Shown here in pieces: positions 12,651-22,163 of a stretch of DNA of 64,000 nucleotides. A program made the translations under genes and the position numbers. Positions within the stretch are counted from its first letter, which is position 1, and the number at the start of each line of letters is the position of its first letter. The DNA is from Mycolicibacterium agri (lineage in GTDB: Bacteria; Actinomycetota; Actinomycetes; Mycobacteriales; Mycobacteriaceae): the NCBI RefSeq assembly GCF_002553505.1, contig NZ_PDCP01000026.1, forward strand, positions 1-64,000, in the 5' to 3' direction. The notes under the pieces were generated by a model. That model was not told the origin of the DNA. It ran no database searches and saw only the letters and a program-made list of their open reading frames with translations.

Positions 12651-12761
12651 TCCCGGCGAACTGAAAGTGGGGTAGCGAACTACCTTCTATGACCGCCGGT
12701 TAAGTGCCATTGTTGTGCTCAGCGGACAGCAATTTCATCCAGTCGTGGATGGGACACAACG

Positions 12762-13865
12762 ATGAACAAGCCGCGAGATGTCGACCGGACCCAGGAGTTC
12801 ACCCCGCCAACGCGCGACCTCGCCCCGCCGACGCAGGACATCGCTCCGCCCACACAGGACATGGCCCCGCCGACGCAGGCCGCTCCGGTCGCGCCCCAGC
12901 CCACACAGCCCACGGCATGGTCGGAGCAGGATTCGGCCTACGGGCCGCCGGACGCCTATGCGCGGTACGAACAGCCGTATGAACAAGCGGGCAACTACTA
13001 CGAGCAGCCGCCGCAGTACTACGGCCAGCCCGGTTACGGCCAGCCCGGTTACGGGCAGCCTGAGTACGGCCAGCCCGGGTACGGCCAGCCGCCGCCGGAG
13101 TATCAGGCGCCCGTCGACGCGCCGCTGGTGTGGTACCGGCGGCCGGGCGTGCTCTTCGGCGCCGCCGCGGGGGCGGCGGTGCTCGCCGTCGCGGTGTTGA
13201 TCGCGACCTGGCAGCTGGACGACGGAGTGTCGACGACGCCGGCCAACACCACCGACACTCCCTCGCAGGCGCCGGTTCAACTGGTGCCTGCGCCCACCCA
13301 GGCTCCTGCGCCGCTGCCGCCGAGCCAGCCGGTGGTGGCGCCGCCCGCGCCGCGGCAACAGGCGCCCCGGCAGCAGGCGCCGGCCCCGCGCATCGCGCCC
13401 GCGCCGGGCGCCCCGGCACCGCAGTCGCCTGCGCCTGTGTCACCGGCCAACCCGAACCCGCAGGAGGAACAGCAGCAGCCTGGGCCAGAAGGCGAGCAGG
13501 GTCAGGGTGGCCAAGAGGGTCAGCAGGGCCAGCAGGGAGGCGAACAGGGCCAGCAGGGTGGCCAGGGCGGCGAGCAGGGTCAACAGGGCGGCCAGCAGGG
13601 CCAGCAAGGTGGCCAGCAGGGCGGCCAGCAGGGCCAGCAAGGTGGCCAGCAGGGCGGCCAGGAGGGCCAGCAAGGCGGCCAGCAAGGGCAACAAGGTGGC
13701 CAGCAGGGTCAACAGGGTGGCCAGCAAGGGCAGCAGGGTGGCCAGCAGGGTCAGATACCCGCTGGCGGTCAGGGCCCGGCCGGTGGTCAGGCTCCTGCCG
13801 GGGGCGGGCCCGCCGAGATGCCGCCGCCTCCTGCGAACGCCGTCTGCCTACCGGGTACGTGCTGA
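12762..13865 (+). CDS. Single-pass membrane protein with long GQQGGQ repeat domain
   Basis: 367 residues, not recognised as a known family. The cytoplasmic part (1-125) has four TQxxxPP-type repeats, then Tyr/Gly/Pro repeats (YGQPGYGQPGYGQPEYG). One membrane helix follows (VLFGAAAGAAVLAVAVLIAT, about 130-150). The outside part is Pro/Ala-rich, then from about residue 245 to 330 a near-perfect GQQGGQ array (nt about 13500-13755), and ends VCLPGTC with two Cys. This type of acidic/Pro-rich inside, one helix, low-complexity outside is common among mycobacterial cell-wall proteins. It is inserted between the Rv2446c-like gene and ndk and has no counterpart there in M. tuberculosis. The repeats are prone to length change. 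Confidence 0.75.
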   Translation: MNKPRDVDRTQEFTPPTRDLAPPTQDIAPPTQDMAPPTQAAPVAPQPTQPTAWSEQDSAYGPPDAYARYEQPYEQAGNYYEQPPQYYGQPGYGQPGYGQPEYGQPGYGQPPPEYQAPVDAPLVWYRRPGVLFGAAAGAAVLAVAVLIATWQLDDGVSTTPANTTDTPSQAPVQLVPAPTQAPAPLPPSQPVVAPPAPRQQAPRQQAPAPRIAPAPGAPAPQSPAPVSPANPNPQEEQQQPGPEGEQGQGGQEGQQGQQGGEQGQQGGQGGEQGQQGGQQGQQGGQQGGQQGQQGGQQGGQEGQQGGQQGQQGGQQGQQGGQQGQQGGQQGQIPAGGQGPAGGQAPAGGGPAEMPPPPANAVCLPGTC

Positions 13866-13919
13866 CGCCGACCGAACTCCGCGCGGGGAGATGAAGCCTT
13901 CGCAGGTACGCTGTCGGCC

Positions 13920-14330
13920 GTGACCGAGCGGACCCTGGTGTTGATCAAGCCCGATGCCGTCAAGCGGAACCTGATCGGAGAGGTCGTCAGGCGAATCGAG
14001 GCGAAGGGGCTCACCTTCGCGGCCCTCGAACTGCGCAATGTCGACGACGCCCTCGCACGCAAGCACTACGCAGAACACGAAGGCAAGCCGTTCTTCGACG
14101 ACCTGCTGGAGTTCATCACCTCGGGGCCCGTCGTCGCGGCGATAGTGGAGGGGCCGCGGGCAGTTGCTGCGTTCCGTCAGATCGCCGGCGGCACCGATCC
14201 CGTGGAGAAGGCCGCGCCCGGCACGATCCGCGGCGACCTGGCGCTCGTCACCCAGGACAACCTGGTGCACGGCTCCGATTCACCGGAATCGGCGGCCCGC
14301 GAGATCGAACTCTGGTTCCCGGGCCGGTAG
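13920..14330 (+). CDS. ndk: Nucleoside diphosphate kinase
   Basis: 136-residue enzyme that moves the gamma-phosphate from ATP to other NDPs. [14 protein letters not shown] opens the domain and [12 protein letters not shown] holds the catalytic His near residue 117. Length and context (Rv2445c ahead of rne) are as expected. GTG start. Confidence 0.97.
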   Translation: MTERTLVLIKPDAVKRNLIGEVVRRIEAKGLTFAALELRNVDDALARKHYAEHEGKPFFDDLLEFITSGPVVAAIVEGPRAVAAFRQIAGGTDPVEKAAPGTIRGDLALVTQDNLVHGSDSPESAAREIELWFPGR

Positions 14331-14629
14331 CCAAACACGTCCGGCCTGGTCCGAGGACTGGGCCGGGTGTGGGATACTGAACGCGGGCAGACGGCTCAAC
14401 ACCAGGGCCGGACGTCCGAATGAAGACTTTGACGAGCGCGACCACCGCTCACCCGTGGTGTGGCGCCGACCGTCCCAGCCATCATTCAGCCAGGCACCGG
14501 GAGGGTTCGAAAAGCGAACCGCTCGGCGCGAGACCATAACAAGCCCCGGAGTACGTGTACCGGGCCAATAGCGGAAGCCCTCGCGTGGCCGCGTCGACAA
14601 CGACGCGCCCGGGGGCTTGAGGAGAATAC
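14331..14629 (+). promoter_or_regulatory. rne upstream region with candidate -10 box
   Basis: About 300 bp between ndk and rne. A GGGATACTG segment with a -10-like GATACT lies at 14373-14378, which would give a leader of about 245 nt. The leader has GC-rich self-complementary stretches and ends with GAGGAGA before the GTG of rne. A long structured leader fits the known autoregulation of RNase E, but that is inference. No gene is seen here. Confidence 0.4.
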
Positions 14630-17407
14630 GTGGCCGACGATGCAGCTACCGAAGACAAATCAGAAGACACGCAGCAGCAGGAGGCCCCGCCGGAGGGGCT
14701 GACTGTACTCGCCGAGGAGCCCGGCGAGGCGGCCGTGCTCGCCGGCGACGACCAACCCGGCGAGGCGGCCGTGCCCGCCGACGACGACCAACCCGGCGAG
14801 GACCAGGCCGGCGTTGAACCCGACGCTCGGCTGATCGTGGAGACGTCCCAGACCGAGACGGTCGTGGAACGCGCCGAGTACATGCCGCTCTTCGTGGCGC
14901 CCCAGCCGGTGGCATTCGACGCCGACACCGACTCCGACGACGACTACGACGACGCCGACGACGGCGGCCCCGAGACGGAGGAAGACCAGGCAGAGCGGCC
15001 GAGCCGCAGGCGCCGTCGCGGCCGCCGAGGCAGGGGCCGCGGTCGCGGCGAGCAGAGCGGCGACGACTCCAGCGACGACTCCAGCGACGACTCCGACGAC
15101 GCGCAGCTCAGCGGCCAGACCGACGACTCCGACGACGAGTCCGACGACAGCGGCGACGAGGACAACGGCACTCCCGATGGCGGCAGCAGGCGTCGTCGCC
15201 GCCGGCGCAGGCGCAAGTCGGGCGCCAGCGACGACAACGATGTGTCGCCCGACGATCCGCCGAACACCGTCGTGCATGAGCGCGCAGGTCGGGCCGACAA
15301 GGACAAGGACAAAGACAAGGACAACGGCGAGATCCAGGGCATCACGGGGTCCACGCGGCTGGAGGCGAAGCGTCAGCGCCGCCGCGACGGTCGTGACGCC
15401 GGGCGCCGCCGCCCGCCGATACTGAGCGAGGCGGAATTCCTGGCCCGCCGCGAAGCCGTCGAACGCGTGATGGTGGTGCGCGACAAGGTCCGCACCGAGC
15501 CGCCGCACGAGGGCGCGCGCTACACCCAGATCGCGGTGCTCGAAGACGGCGTGGTGGTCGAGCACTTCGTCACGTCGGCCGCGTCGGCGTCCCTGGTGGG
15601 CAACATCTACCTGGGCATCGTGCAGAACGTGCTGCCGTCGATGGAAGCGGCGTTCGTCGACATCGGCCGCGGACGCAACGGCGTGCTGTATGCGGGCGAA
15701 GTCAACTGGGAGGCGGCCGGACTCGGCGGCACCAACCGCAAGATCGAGCAGGCCCTCAAGCCCGGCGACTACGTCGTCGTGCAGGTCAGCAAGGATCCCG
15801 TCGGGCACAAAGGCGCCCGGTTGACCACCCAGGTGTCGTTGGCGGGCCGCTACCTGGTGTACGTGCCGGGCGCGTCGTCGACAGGCATCAGCCGCAAGCT
15901 GCCCGACACCGAGCGGCAGCGGCTGAAAGAGATTCTGCGGGAAGTGGTTCCGCCGGATGCCGGCGTGATCATCCGCACCGCCTCCGAGGGTGTCAAGGAA
16001 GAGGACATCCGCGCCGACGTCAGCCGGTTGCAGGCCCGCTGGGCGGAGATCGAGGCGAAGGCGGCCGAGATCAAAGGGAAGGCCGCCGGTGCAGCCGTCG
16101 CGCTTTATGAAGAGCCCGATGTGCTGGTGAAGGTCATCCGAGACCTGTTCAACGAGGACTTCTCCGGGCTGATCGTCTCCGGCGAGGAAGCCTGGAACAC
16201 GATCAACAACTACGTGAATTCCGTTGCGCCCGACCTGGTTCCGCGGTTGACGAAGTATGAGCCAGCATCGCCGGACGGGCCCGACGTCTTCGCCGTGCAC
16301 CGCATCGACGAACAGCTGACCAAGGCGATGGACCGCAAGGTGTGGCTGCCCTCGGGCGGCACGCTGGTCATCGACCGCACCGAGGCGATGACCGTCGTCG
16401 ACGTCAACACCGGCAAGTTCACCGGCTCGGGCGGCAACCTCGAGCAGACCGTCACGCGCAACAACCTGGAGGCCGCCGAGGAGATCGTGCGGCAACTGCG
16501 GCTGCGTGACATCGGCGGCATCGTGGTCATCGACTTCATCGACATGGTGCTGGAGTCCAACCGCGACCTGGTGCTGCGCCGACTGACCGAGGCGCTCGCC
16601 CGCGACCGCACGCGCCATCAGGTCTCCGAGGTCACCTCTCTGGGCCTCGTGCAGCTGACGCGCAAGCGGCTGGGCACCGGGCTGATCGAGGCGTTCTCCA
16701 CCCCGTGCCCCGAGTGCTCGGGCCGCGGCATCCTGCTGCACACCGATCCCGTCGACTCGGCGCCGTCGGGCGGGCGCAAGTCCGACTCGGGCCGTCGCGG
16801 CAAGCGCGGCAAGAAGAGCCGCACCGAGGAGGTGCCGGTCGCCAAGGTGCCCGAACATGCCGCCGAGCACCCGATGTTCAAGGCGATGGCCGCCGCCAAC
16901 GGCCGACACGCGGACGACGAAGGCGACGAGACCGAGCAGGAAGACAAGGACGAGGGCAAGAAGGCCGTCGAGGAAGTCGCCGAGGCCGACACCGAGACGA
17001 TCAAGAAGGCCGTCGTCGGCGCCCCCGAGGATCTCGAAGACGAAGATCTCGACGAGGACTACGACGACTCGGACTCCGACGACTCCGATGAGTCCGATGA
17101 GGACACCGACGACACCGACGAGATCGACCTGGACGAGGACGACGACGACATCGACGACGACATCGACGTGCTCGACTCGGACGACTCGGATGAGGACGAG
17201 GACTCCGACGACGACTCCGACGAGGACGAGGATGACGCCTACGCCGATGAGGACTCCGACGATGATGACGACGGCATCGACGACGATGACGATGACGACA
17301 GCGACGAGGATGACCAGCGCATCGACGCCTCGGCGGCGCCGATGATCGCCCGACGTCCGCGCCGTCGCGCCGCCGCCCGGCCGGCCGGTCCGCCGATCCA
17401 CGACTGA
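14630..17407 (+). CDS. rne: Ribonuclease E/G
   Basis: 925-residue endoribonuclease that matures rRNA and tRNA and starts mRNA decay. The N-terminal 270 residues are a disordered acidic/Arg-rich arm ([20 protein letters not shown] repeats). The S1-containing catalytic core follows (about 290-700) with VDVNTGKFTGSGG, VVIDFIDM and the Zn-link TPCPECSGRG. The tail (about 800-900) is a very long Asp/Ser/Glu run. N-terminal extension is usual in actinobacterial RNase E. The GTG start has GAGGAGA upstream. The acidic tail is long, and codes for dozens of near-consecutive acidic residues. Confidence 0.96.
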   Translation: MADDAATEDKSEDTQQQEAPPEGLTVLAEEPGEAAVLAGDDQPGEAAVPADDDQPGEDQAGVEPDARLIVETSQTETVVERAEYMPLFVAPQPVAFDADTDSDDDYDDADDGGPETEEDQAERPSRRRRRGRRGRGRGRGEQSGDDSSDDSSDDSDDAQLSGQTDDSDDESDDSGDEDNGTPDGGSRRRRRRRRRKSGASDDNDVSPDDPPNTVVHERAGRADKDKDKDKDNGEIQGITGSTRLEAKRQRRRDGRDAGRRRPPILSEAEFLARREAVERVMVVRDKVRTEPPHEGARYTQIAVLEDGVVVEHFVTSAASASLVGNIYLGIVQNVLPSMEAAFVDIGRGRNGVLYAGEVNWEAAGLGGTNRKIEQALKPGDYVVVQVSKDPVGHKGARLTTQVSLAGRYLVYVPGASSTGISRKLPDTERQRLKEILREVVPPDAGVIIRTASEGVKEEDIRADVSRLQARWAEIEAKAAEIKGKAAGAAVALYEEPDVLVKVIRDLFNEDFSGLIVSGEEAWNTINNYVNSVAPDLVPRLTKYEPASPDGPDVFAVHRIDEQLTKAMDRKVWLPSGGTLVIDRTEAMTVVDVNTGKFTGSGGNLEQTVTRNNLEAAEEIVRQLRLRDIGGIVVIDFIDMVLESNRDLVLRRLTEALARDRTRHQVSEVTSLGLVQLTRKRLGTGLIEAFSTPCPECSGRGILLHTDPVDSAPSGGRKSDSGRRGKRGKKSRTEEVPVAKVPEHAAEHPMFKAMAAANGRHADDEGDETEQEDKDEGKKAVEEVAEADTETIKKAVVGAPEDLEDEDLDEDYDDSDSDDSDESDEDTDDTDEIDLDEDDDDIDDDIDVLDSDDSDEDEDSDDDSDEDEDDAYADEDSDDDDDGIDDDDDDDSDEDDQRIDASAAPMIARRPRRRAAARPAGPPIHD

Positions 17408-17432
17408 CCGACCCGCCGTGACCTGCGGCGAT

Positions 17433-17462
17433 TTGACCGTGACTGCGCGGCTCACGTACCCT
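17433..17462 (+). promoter_or_regulatory. SigA-type promoter of rplU-rpmA
   Basis: TTGACC (17433-17438) and TACCCT (17457-17462) are spaced by 18 bp and lie about 100 bp upstream of rplU. This is a good match to mycobacterial housekeeping promoters (TTGACN, TANNNT). Confidence 0.6.
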
Positions 17463-17562
17463 TGAGCGGTTGTCGCCAGGCCCCGCCGGCGACAGTCGGA
17501 CACCCAGACCCAGCGCCGCCGCGAACGAGCGCGCTGCAAAGAAACGTAGGAGTGCTAGCACG

Positions 17563-17874
17563 ATGGCGACGTACGCAATCGTCAAGACCGGCGGCAAGCA
17601 GTACAAGGTAGCCGAAGGTGACGTGGTCAAGGTCGAGAAGCTTGACTCGGAGCCGGGCGCCAAGGTCTCGTTGCCCGTCGCCCTCGTCGTCGACGGCGCG
17701 AAGGTCACCACCGACGCGAAGGCCCTGGAGAAGATCGCCGTCACCGGCGAGGTGCTCGAGCACACCAAGGGCCCCAAGATCCGCATCCACAAGTTCAAGA
17801 ACAAGACCGGCTACCACAAGCGTCAGGGTCACCGTCAGCAGCTGACGGTCCTGCGGGTCACCGGCATCAAGTAG
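17563..17874 (+). CDS. rplU: 50S ribosomal protein L21
   Basis: 103-residue ribosomal protein that binds 23S rRNA. It opens [16 protein letters not shown] and has the family [16 protein letters not shown] segment at the C-terminus. ATG 17563 with GTAGGAGT upstream is chosen over an in-frame extension to 17470, which would cover the promoter leader. It is followed 13 bp later by rpmA. Confidence 0.98.
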   Translation: MATYAIVKTGGKQYKVAEGDVVKVEKLDSEPGAKVSLPVALVVDGAKVTTDAKALEKIAVTGEVLEHTKGPKIRIHKFKNKTGYHKRQGHRQQLTVLRVTGIK

Positions 17875-17887
17875 TAAGGCGTTCACA

Positions 17888-18154
17888 ATGGCTCACAAGA
17901 AGGGCGCTTCCAGCTCACGCAACGGTCGCGATTCCGCCGCACAGCGGCTGGGCGTCAAGCGGTTCGGCGGCCAGATCGTCAAAGCGGGCGAGATCCTCGT
18001 CCGGCAGCGCGGCACGCACTTCCACCCCGGCGTCAACGTCGGCCGTGGCGGTGACGACACGCTGTTCGCAAAGGCGCCGGGTGCCGTCCAGTTCGGCGTC
18101 AAGCGCGGGCGCAAGACGGTCAGCATTGTGCGGCCGTCTGCTTCAGACGCCTAG
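17888..18154 (+). CDS. rpmA: 50S ribosomal protein L27
   Basis: 88-residue ribosomal protein near the peptidyl-transferase centre. It begins [20 protein letters not shown] and has the conserved [26 protein letters not shown] core. Cotranscribed with rplU. The end of the gene holds a small CGTCTG/CAGACG hairpin (18135-18149). Confidence 0.98.
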   Translation: MAHKKGASSSRNGRDSAAQRLGVKRFGGQIVKAGEILVRQRGTHFHPGVNVGRGGDDTLFAKAPGAVQFGVKRGRKTVSIVRPSASDA

Positions 18155-18159
18155 TTCCG

Positions 18160-18222
18160 CGTCGAGACTGACGTTTTGGCGCGCGACTCTCGCACTTTTG
18201 CGCCCATATGTCGGTTTCGGCG
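18160..18222 (+). repeat. Dispersed mycobacterial palindromic repeat, copy 1
   Basis: About 63 bp with core CTCGCACTTTTGCGCC and ends CGAGAC and GGTTTCG, which are roughly inverted. A clearly related copy is at 28101-28164 and a more diverged, inverted one at 44370-44436. All are in intergenic spaces. The right part runs up to the obg ribosome-binding site. Confidence 0.65.
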
Positions 18223-18237
18223 AGGGAGGTGATCACG

Positions 18238-19683
18238 ATGCCCCGCTTCGTCGACCGCGTCGTGATTCACGTGCGCGCAGGCAACGGCGGTAACGGCTGC
18301 GCCTCGGTCCATCGCGAGAAGTTCAAGCCGCTCGGCGGCCCCGACGGCGGCAATGGGGGTCGCGGCGGCAGCGTCATCCTCGTCGTCGACCCGCAGGTGC
18401 ACACCCTGCTCGACTTCCATTTCCACCCGCACATCGTCGCGCCGTCCGGTAAGCAGGGCGCAGGCAGCAACCGCGACGGCGCCGCCGGCGAAGACCTCGA
18501 AGTCAAGGTGCCCGACGGCACCGTCGTGCTCGACGAGAACGGCAGGCTGCTGGCCGACATGGTCGGCACGGGCACCCGCTTCGTCGCCGCCGAGGGCGGT
18601 CGCGGCGGGCTCGGCAACGCCGCGCTGGCGTCGCGGGCCCGCAAGGCGCCGGGCTTCGCGCTGCTGGGCGAGAAGGGCCAGGCCCGCGATCTCACCCTGG
18701 AGTTGAAGACCGTCGCCGACGTCGGCCTGATCGGATTCCCGTCGGCTGGCAAGTCATCGCTGGTGTCAACGATCTCGGCGGCCAAACCCAAGATCGCCGA
18801 CTACCCGTTCACCACGCTGGCGCCCAACCTGGGCGTGGTGTCGGCGGGGGAGAACACCTACACCGTCGCCGACGTGCCCGGCCTGATTCCCGGTGCCTCG
18901 CAGGGCCGCGGCCTCGGCCTGGACTTCCTGCGGCACATCGAACGCTGCGCGGTGCTGGTGCATGTCGTTGACTGCGCCACGCTCGAGCCGGGCCGCGACC
19001 CGATCTCCGACATCGACGCGCTGGAAGCCGAGCTGGCGGCGTATAAGCCGACGCTGCAAGGGGATACGACGCTCGGCGATCTGGCCGAGCGGCCGCGGGC
19101 GGTGGTGCTGAACAAGATCGACGTGCCGGATGCCCGCGAACTGGCCGAGTTCGTCCGCGACGACATCAAGCGGCGCTACGGATGGCCGGTGTTCGAGGTG
19201 TCCACCGTCAGCCGAGAAGGATTGCGGGCGTTGACCGTTGCGTTGTGGGACATGGTGTCGGCCTATCGCGCGTCGCAACCCGAGATCGTGCCGCGGCGCC
19301 CGGTCATCCGTCCGGTCCCCGTCGACGAGAGCGGTTTCACCGTCGAACCAGACGGGGAGGGTGGTTTCGTCGTGCACGGTGTGCGGCCCGAACGCTGGGT
19401 CGCCCAAACGGATTTCAACAACGACGAGGCCGTCGGCTACCTCGGCGACCGGCTGGCCCGCCTCGGCGTCGAGGACGAGTTGCTGCGGCTGGGCGCGCGG
19501 CCGGGGTGTGCGGTCACCATTGGTGACATGACCTTCGACTGGGAACCGCAGACCCCCGCCGGCGTCGACGTGCCGATGTCGGGCCGCGGCACCGACGCCC
19601 GGCTCGAGCAGAACGACCGTGTGCGAGCCGCCGAACGCAAGGCCGCGCGCAAGCAACGCCGCACCCCCGGCGGTGAGTCATGA
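18238..19683 (+). CDS. obg: GTPase Obg (ribosome assembly)
   Basis: 481-residue Obg GTPase that acts on the 50S subunit and in stress control. The Gly-rich OBG fold is N-terminal ([16 protein letters not shown]), the G domain has [19 protein letters not shown] and NKID, and an OCT domain lies C-terminal ([15 protein letters not shown]). An ATG is also open at 18208, but ATG 18238 sits 7 bases after the strong GGGAGGTGA and gives the normal [15 protein letters not shown] start. Overlaps proB by 4 bp. Confidence 0.97.
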   Translation: MPRFVDRVVIHVRAGNGGNGCASVHREKFKPLGGPDGGNGGRGGSVILVVDPQVHTLLDFHFHPHIVAPSGKQGAGSNRDGAAGEDLEVKVPDGTVVLDENGRLLADMVGTGTRFVAAEGGRGGLGNAALASRARKAPGFALLGEKGQARDLTLELKTVADVGLIGFPSAGKSSLVSTISAAKPKIADYPFTTLAPNLGVVSAGENTYTVADVPGLIPGASQGRGLGLDFLRHIERCAVLVHVVDCATLEPGRDPISDIDALEAELAAYKPTLQGDTTLGDLAERPRAVVLNKIDVPDARELAEFVRDDIKRRYGWPVFEVSTVSREGLRALTVALWDMVSAYRASQPEIVPRRPVIRPVPVDESGFTVEPDGEGGFVVHGVRPERWVAQTDFNNDEAVGYLGDRLARLGVEDELLRLGARPGCAVTIGDMTFDWEPQTPAGVDVPMSGRGTDARLEQNDRVRAAERKAARKQRRTPGGES

Positions 19684-20792
19684 GCGTGCACCGCGAGGCC
19701 GTCCGCACCGCCCGCAGCGTCGTCGTCAAGATCGGCACCACCGCGCTGACCACCCCGTCGGGCGTGTTCGACGCGGGCAGGCTGGCCACGCTGGCCGAAG
19801 CGATCGAAAAGCGCATGAACGCCGGCTCCGACGTGGTCATTGTGTCGTCGGGCGCGATCGCCGCGGGCATCGAACCCCTGCGGTTGAACAAGCGGCCCAC
19901 CGACCTGGCCACCAAACAGGCCGCCGCTTCCGTCGGGCAGGTGGCGCTGATCAACGCGTGGAACACGGCATTCGCCCGCTACAACCGCACAGTTGGGCAG
20001 GTGCTGCTGACCGCACACGACATCTCGCAGCGGGTGCAGCACACCAATGCGCAGCGCACGCTGGACCGGTTGCGGGCGCTGCACGCGGTGGCGATCGTCA
20101 ACGAGAACGACACCGTCGCGACCAACGAGATCCGGTTCGGCGACAACGACCGGCTCTCGGCGCTGGTGGCCCACCTCGTCGGCGCCGACGCGCTGGTGCT
20201 GCTGTCCGACATCGACGGCCTCTACGACGGCGATCCCCGCAAGGCGTCCAATGACAAGCCGGCGCGGTTCATCCCCGAGGTCGCCGGGCCCGAGGACCTC
20301 GACGGCGTGGTCGCCGGGCGCAGCAGCCATCTGGGCACCGGCGGCATGGCGTCGAAGCTGTCGGCGGCGCTGCTGGCATCCGATGCGGGTGTGCCGGTGC
20401 TGCTGGCCGCGGCGTCGGATGCCGCCACCGCCCTGGTCGACGCGTCTGTCGGCACGGTGTTCGCGCCGCGGCCCCAACGGATGTCGGCGCGCCGGTTCTG
20501 GGTGCGCTACGCCGCCGAAGCGGCCGGTTCACTGACGCTGGACGACGGCGCCGTGCGGGCCGTGGTGCGCCAGCGCCGCTCCCTGCTGCCCGCCGGCATC
20601 ACGGCCGTGCACGGGCGTTTCCACGGCGGCGATGTCGTCGAACTGCGCGCCCCCGACAACACCATGGTCGCCCGCGGCGTGGTGGCCTACGATGCCGCCG
20701 AATTGGCGACGATGCTGGGCCGCTCGACATCGGATCTGCCGGCCGAGTTGCGCCGCCCCGCGGTGCACGCCGACGACCTCGTCGCCGTCTAG
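19680..20792 (+). CDS. proB: Glutamate 5-kinase
   Basis: 370-residue enzyme for the first step of proline synthesis from glutamate. The amino-acid-kinase domain starts [16 protein letters not shown] and has [20 protein letters not shown] and [18 protein letters not shown] domain occupies the C-terminal 90 residues ([18 protein letters not shown]). ATG overlaps the obg stop (ATGA). Order obg-proB as in Rv2440c-Rv2439c. Confidence 0.97.
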   Translation: MSVHREAVRTARSVVVKIGTTALTTPSGVFDAGRLATLAEAIEKRMNAGSDVVIVSSGAIAAGIEPLRLNKRPTDLATKQAAASVGQVALINAWNTAFARYNRTVGQVLLTAHDISQRVQHTNAQRTLDRLRALHAVAIVNENDTVATNEIRFGDNDRLSALVAHLVGADALVLLSDIDGLYDGDPRKASNDKPARFIPEVAGPEDLDGVVAGRSSHLGTGGMASKLSAALLASDAGVPVLLAAASDAATALVDASVGTVFAPRPQRMSARRFWVRYAAEAAGSLTLDDGAVRAVVRQRRSLLPAGITAVHGRFHGGDVVELRAPDNTMVARGVVAYDAAELATMLGRSTSDLPAELRRPAVHADDLVAV

Positions 20793-20795
20793 CCA

Positions 20796-20848
20796 GCGAT
20801 TTCGGCGCGCTAAGCGGCGCTAGGCGCACGTTAGCGCGCCGAAATCGC
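20796..20848. terminator. Perfect 18-bp inverted repeat, bidirectional terminator between proB and sirtuin
   Basis: GCGATTTCGGCGCGCTAA (20796-20813) is the exact reverse complement of 20831-20848, with a 17-base loop. It lies at the ends of two convergent genes and overlaps the last codons of the sirtuin gene. The arms carry no T-run, but the position and stability suggest it stops transcription in both directions. Confidence 0.75.
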
Positions 20849-21667
20849 GGGGGAGAGTTCGTCGGCGAGTAGGACCAGCGTGGGGGAGCAGCCGGCGTCG
20901 AGCTTCACCGTCGCCAACTCGTCGCCGCGGGTGCGGCCGCGGTTGACGATCGCGATCGGCATGCCGCGCGCGGCGGCGTGGCGCACGAACCGGAAGCCGC
21001 TGAACACCGTCAGCGACGAGCCCGCCACCAACAGCGCGTCGGCATTGTCAACCAACGTAAACGCTTGCGCCACACGGTCTTTCGGCACGTTCTCGCCGAA
21101 GTAGACGATGTTGGGTTTGAGCATGCCGCCGCAGGCGACGCAGTCGACGATCGAGAACGACGAGGTGTCGCCGACGACCGCGTCCGCGTCCGGCGCGACC
21201 GCGATGCCGCCGATCTTTTCTGCGCGCTCGGCGAAGCCGGGGTTGGCGGCCTCGAGCAACTCGGCCAGTGCCGCGCGGGTCATGGTGTGGCCGCAGTCCA
21301 GGCAGATCACCTCGGCGTAGGTGCCGTGCAGGTTGACGACGTTGCGGCCGCCCGCCTTGGTGTGCAACAGGTCGACGTTCTGCGTGATGACCCCCGACAC
21401 CACGCCGGCCCGCTCCAGCGCCGCCAGCGCGCGGTGGCCCGCGTTCGGCTGGGTGGCGTCCATGTGCCGCCAGCCGACGTGGTTACGCGCCCAGTAGCGC
21501 TGCCGAAACACCGGGTCGGAAGTGAACTGCCGGATCGTCATCGGGTTGCTCGGCGGCGAGTCCGGCCCGCGATAGTCCGGAATCCCCGAATCGGTGGACA
21601 TGCCCGCGCCGGTAAGGACGGCGACCCGGCGGCCTGCCAACAGCGCGACGAGTTCGGGGATTTGCAC
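20831..21667 (-). CDS. Sir2-family NAD-dependent protein deacylase
   Basis: 278-residue sirtuin. Motifs: GAGMSTDSGIPDYRG (NAD binding), ITQNVDLLHTKAG, NLHGT with the catalytic His, two Zn pairs CLDC and CVAC, and VAGSSLTV. It removes acyl groups from Lys of target proteins using NAD. The GTG at 21667 with GGACGGA just upstream is chosen; the open frame to 21766 would overlap the end of the preceding small gene once its frameshift is taken into account. Downstream of the molybdopterin oxidoreductase and the frameshifted gene on the same strand. Confidence 0.9.
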   Translation of the reverse strand: MQIPELVALLAGRRVAVLTGAGMSTDSGIPDYRGPDSPPSNPMTIRQFTSDPVFRQRYWARNHVGWRHMDATQPNAGHRALAALERAGVVSGVITQNVDLLHTKAGGRNVVNLHGTYAEVICLDCGHTMTRAALAELLEAANPGFAERAEKIGGIAVAPDADAVVGDTSSFSIVDCVACGGMLKPNIVYFGENVPKDRVAQAFTLVDNADALLVAGSSLTVFSGFRFVRHAAARGMPIAIVNRGRTRGDELATVKLDAGCSPTLVLLADELSPAISAR

Positions 21668-21684
21668 TCCGTCCAGGGTAGTGG

Positions 21685-22163
21685 TCAGTTCGCCAGTGCC
21701 TGCGGTGAGAGCTCCTTGAGCATCGCATTCGCCCACCGCATCTGCCGCAGCGCCTGCGGGTGACACCGCTGCGTCAAGTCGAGCAGCTCGGTGTCCTTGA
21801 CGCCCTGGCGCCCTGCGCCAGCAGCTCCCAGTCCAGCGACACCCCTGCGGCCAGCCGGTGCAGCCGACGCAGGTCCGCCAACAGCAGCAACCCGGTCTCG
21901 GGTCGTCGGCCCATCCGGTCGCTGACCCAGGCCTGCGCAGACTCCGTCACGGCAGTGATGCGCGGATGGCGCCGCATTCGCACGCCGTAACGCTCACCGG
22001 TGTCCGCGATCAGCGCGATGTGCTCTCGCGACCACACGGCGAGGTCTAAAGCGACGTGGTAGATGCCGTGGTCGTTGTGATGGCGTGAGGCGATCGCATC
22101 GAGCGATCGCGCAAGCCGCATCTCGGAGCGATGCAATTCGTGCAGTGCGAGTCCCAGTTTCAT
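21685..22163 (-). pseudogene. Small hypothetical gene with apparent frameshift
   Basis: The ATG at 22163 overlaps the stop of the upstream molybdopterin gene (ATGA), which marks a real coupled gene. The frame reads well (MKLGLALHELHRSEMRLARSL to LDWELLAQG), then goes out of frame at about 21812-21818 and stops at 21774. Shifting by one base restores a matching frame, RQGVKDTELLDLTQRCHPQALRQ-like, which runs to a TGA at 21685-21687, just 18 bp before the sirtuin start. The whole product would be about 159 residues. The shift sits in a GC-rich run (GGCGCCAGGGCG), so it could be a sequencing error, a true mutation or, least likely, programmed. No family recognised. Confidence 0.7.

Noticed and set aside
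13440..13727. Leu/Ala-rich 95-residue open frame on the minus strand
   Set aside because: Pure shadow of the GQQGGQ-coding repeat on the other strand.
14660..17539. 959-residue open frame antisense to rne
   Set aside because: Val/Arg-rich shadow caused by the acidic repeats and GC-skewed third positions of rne.
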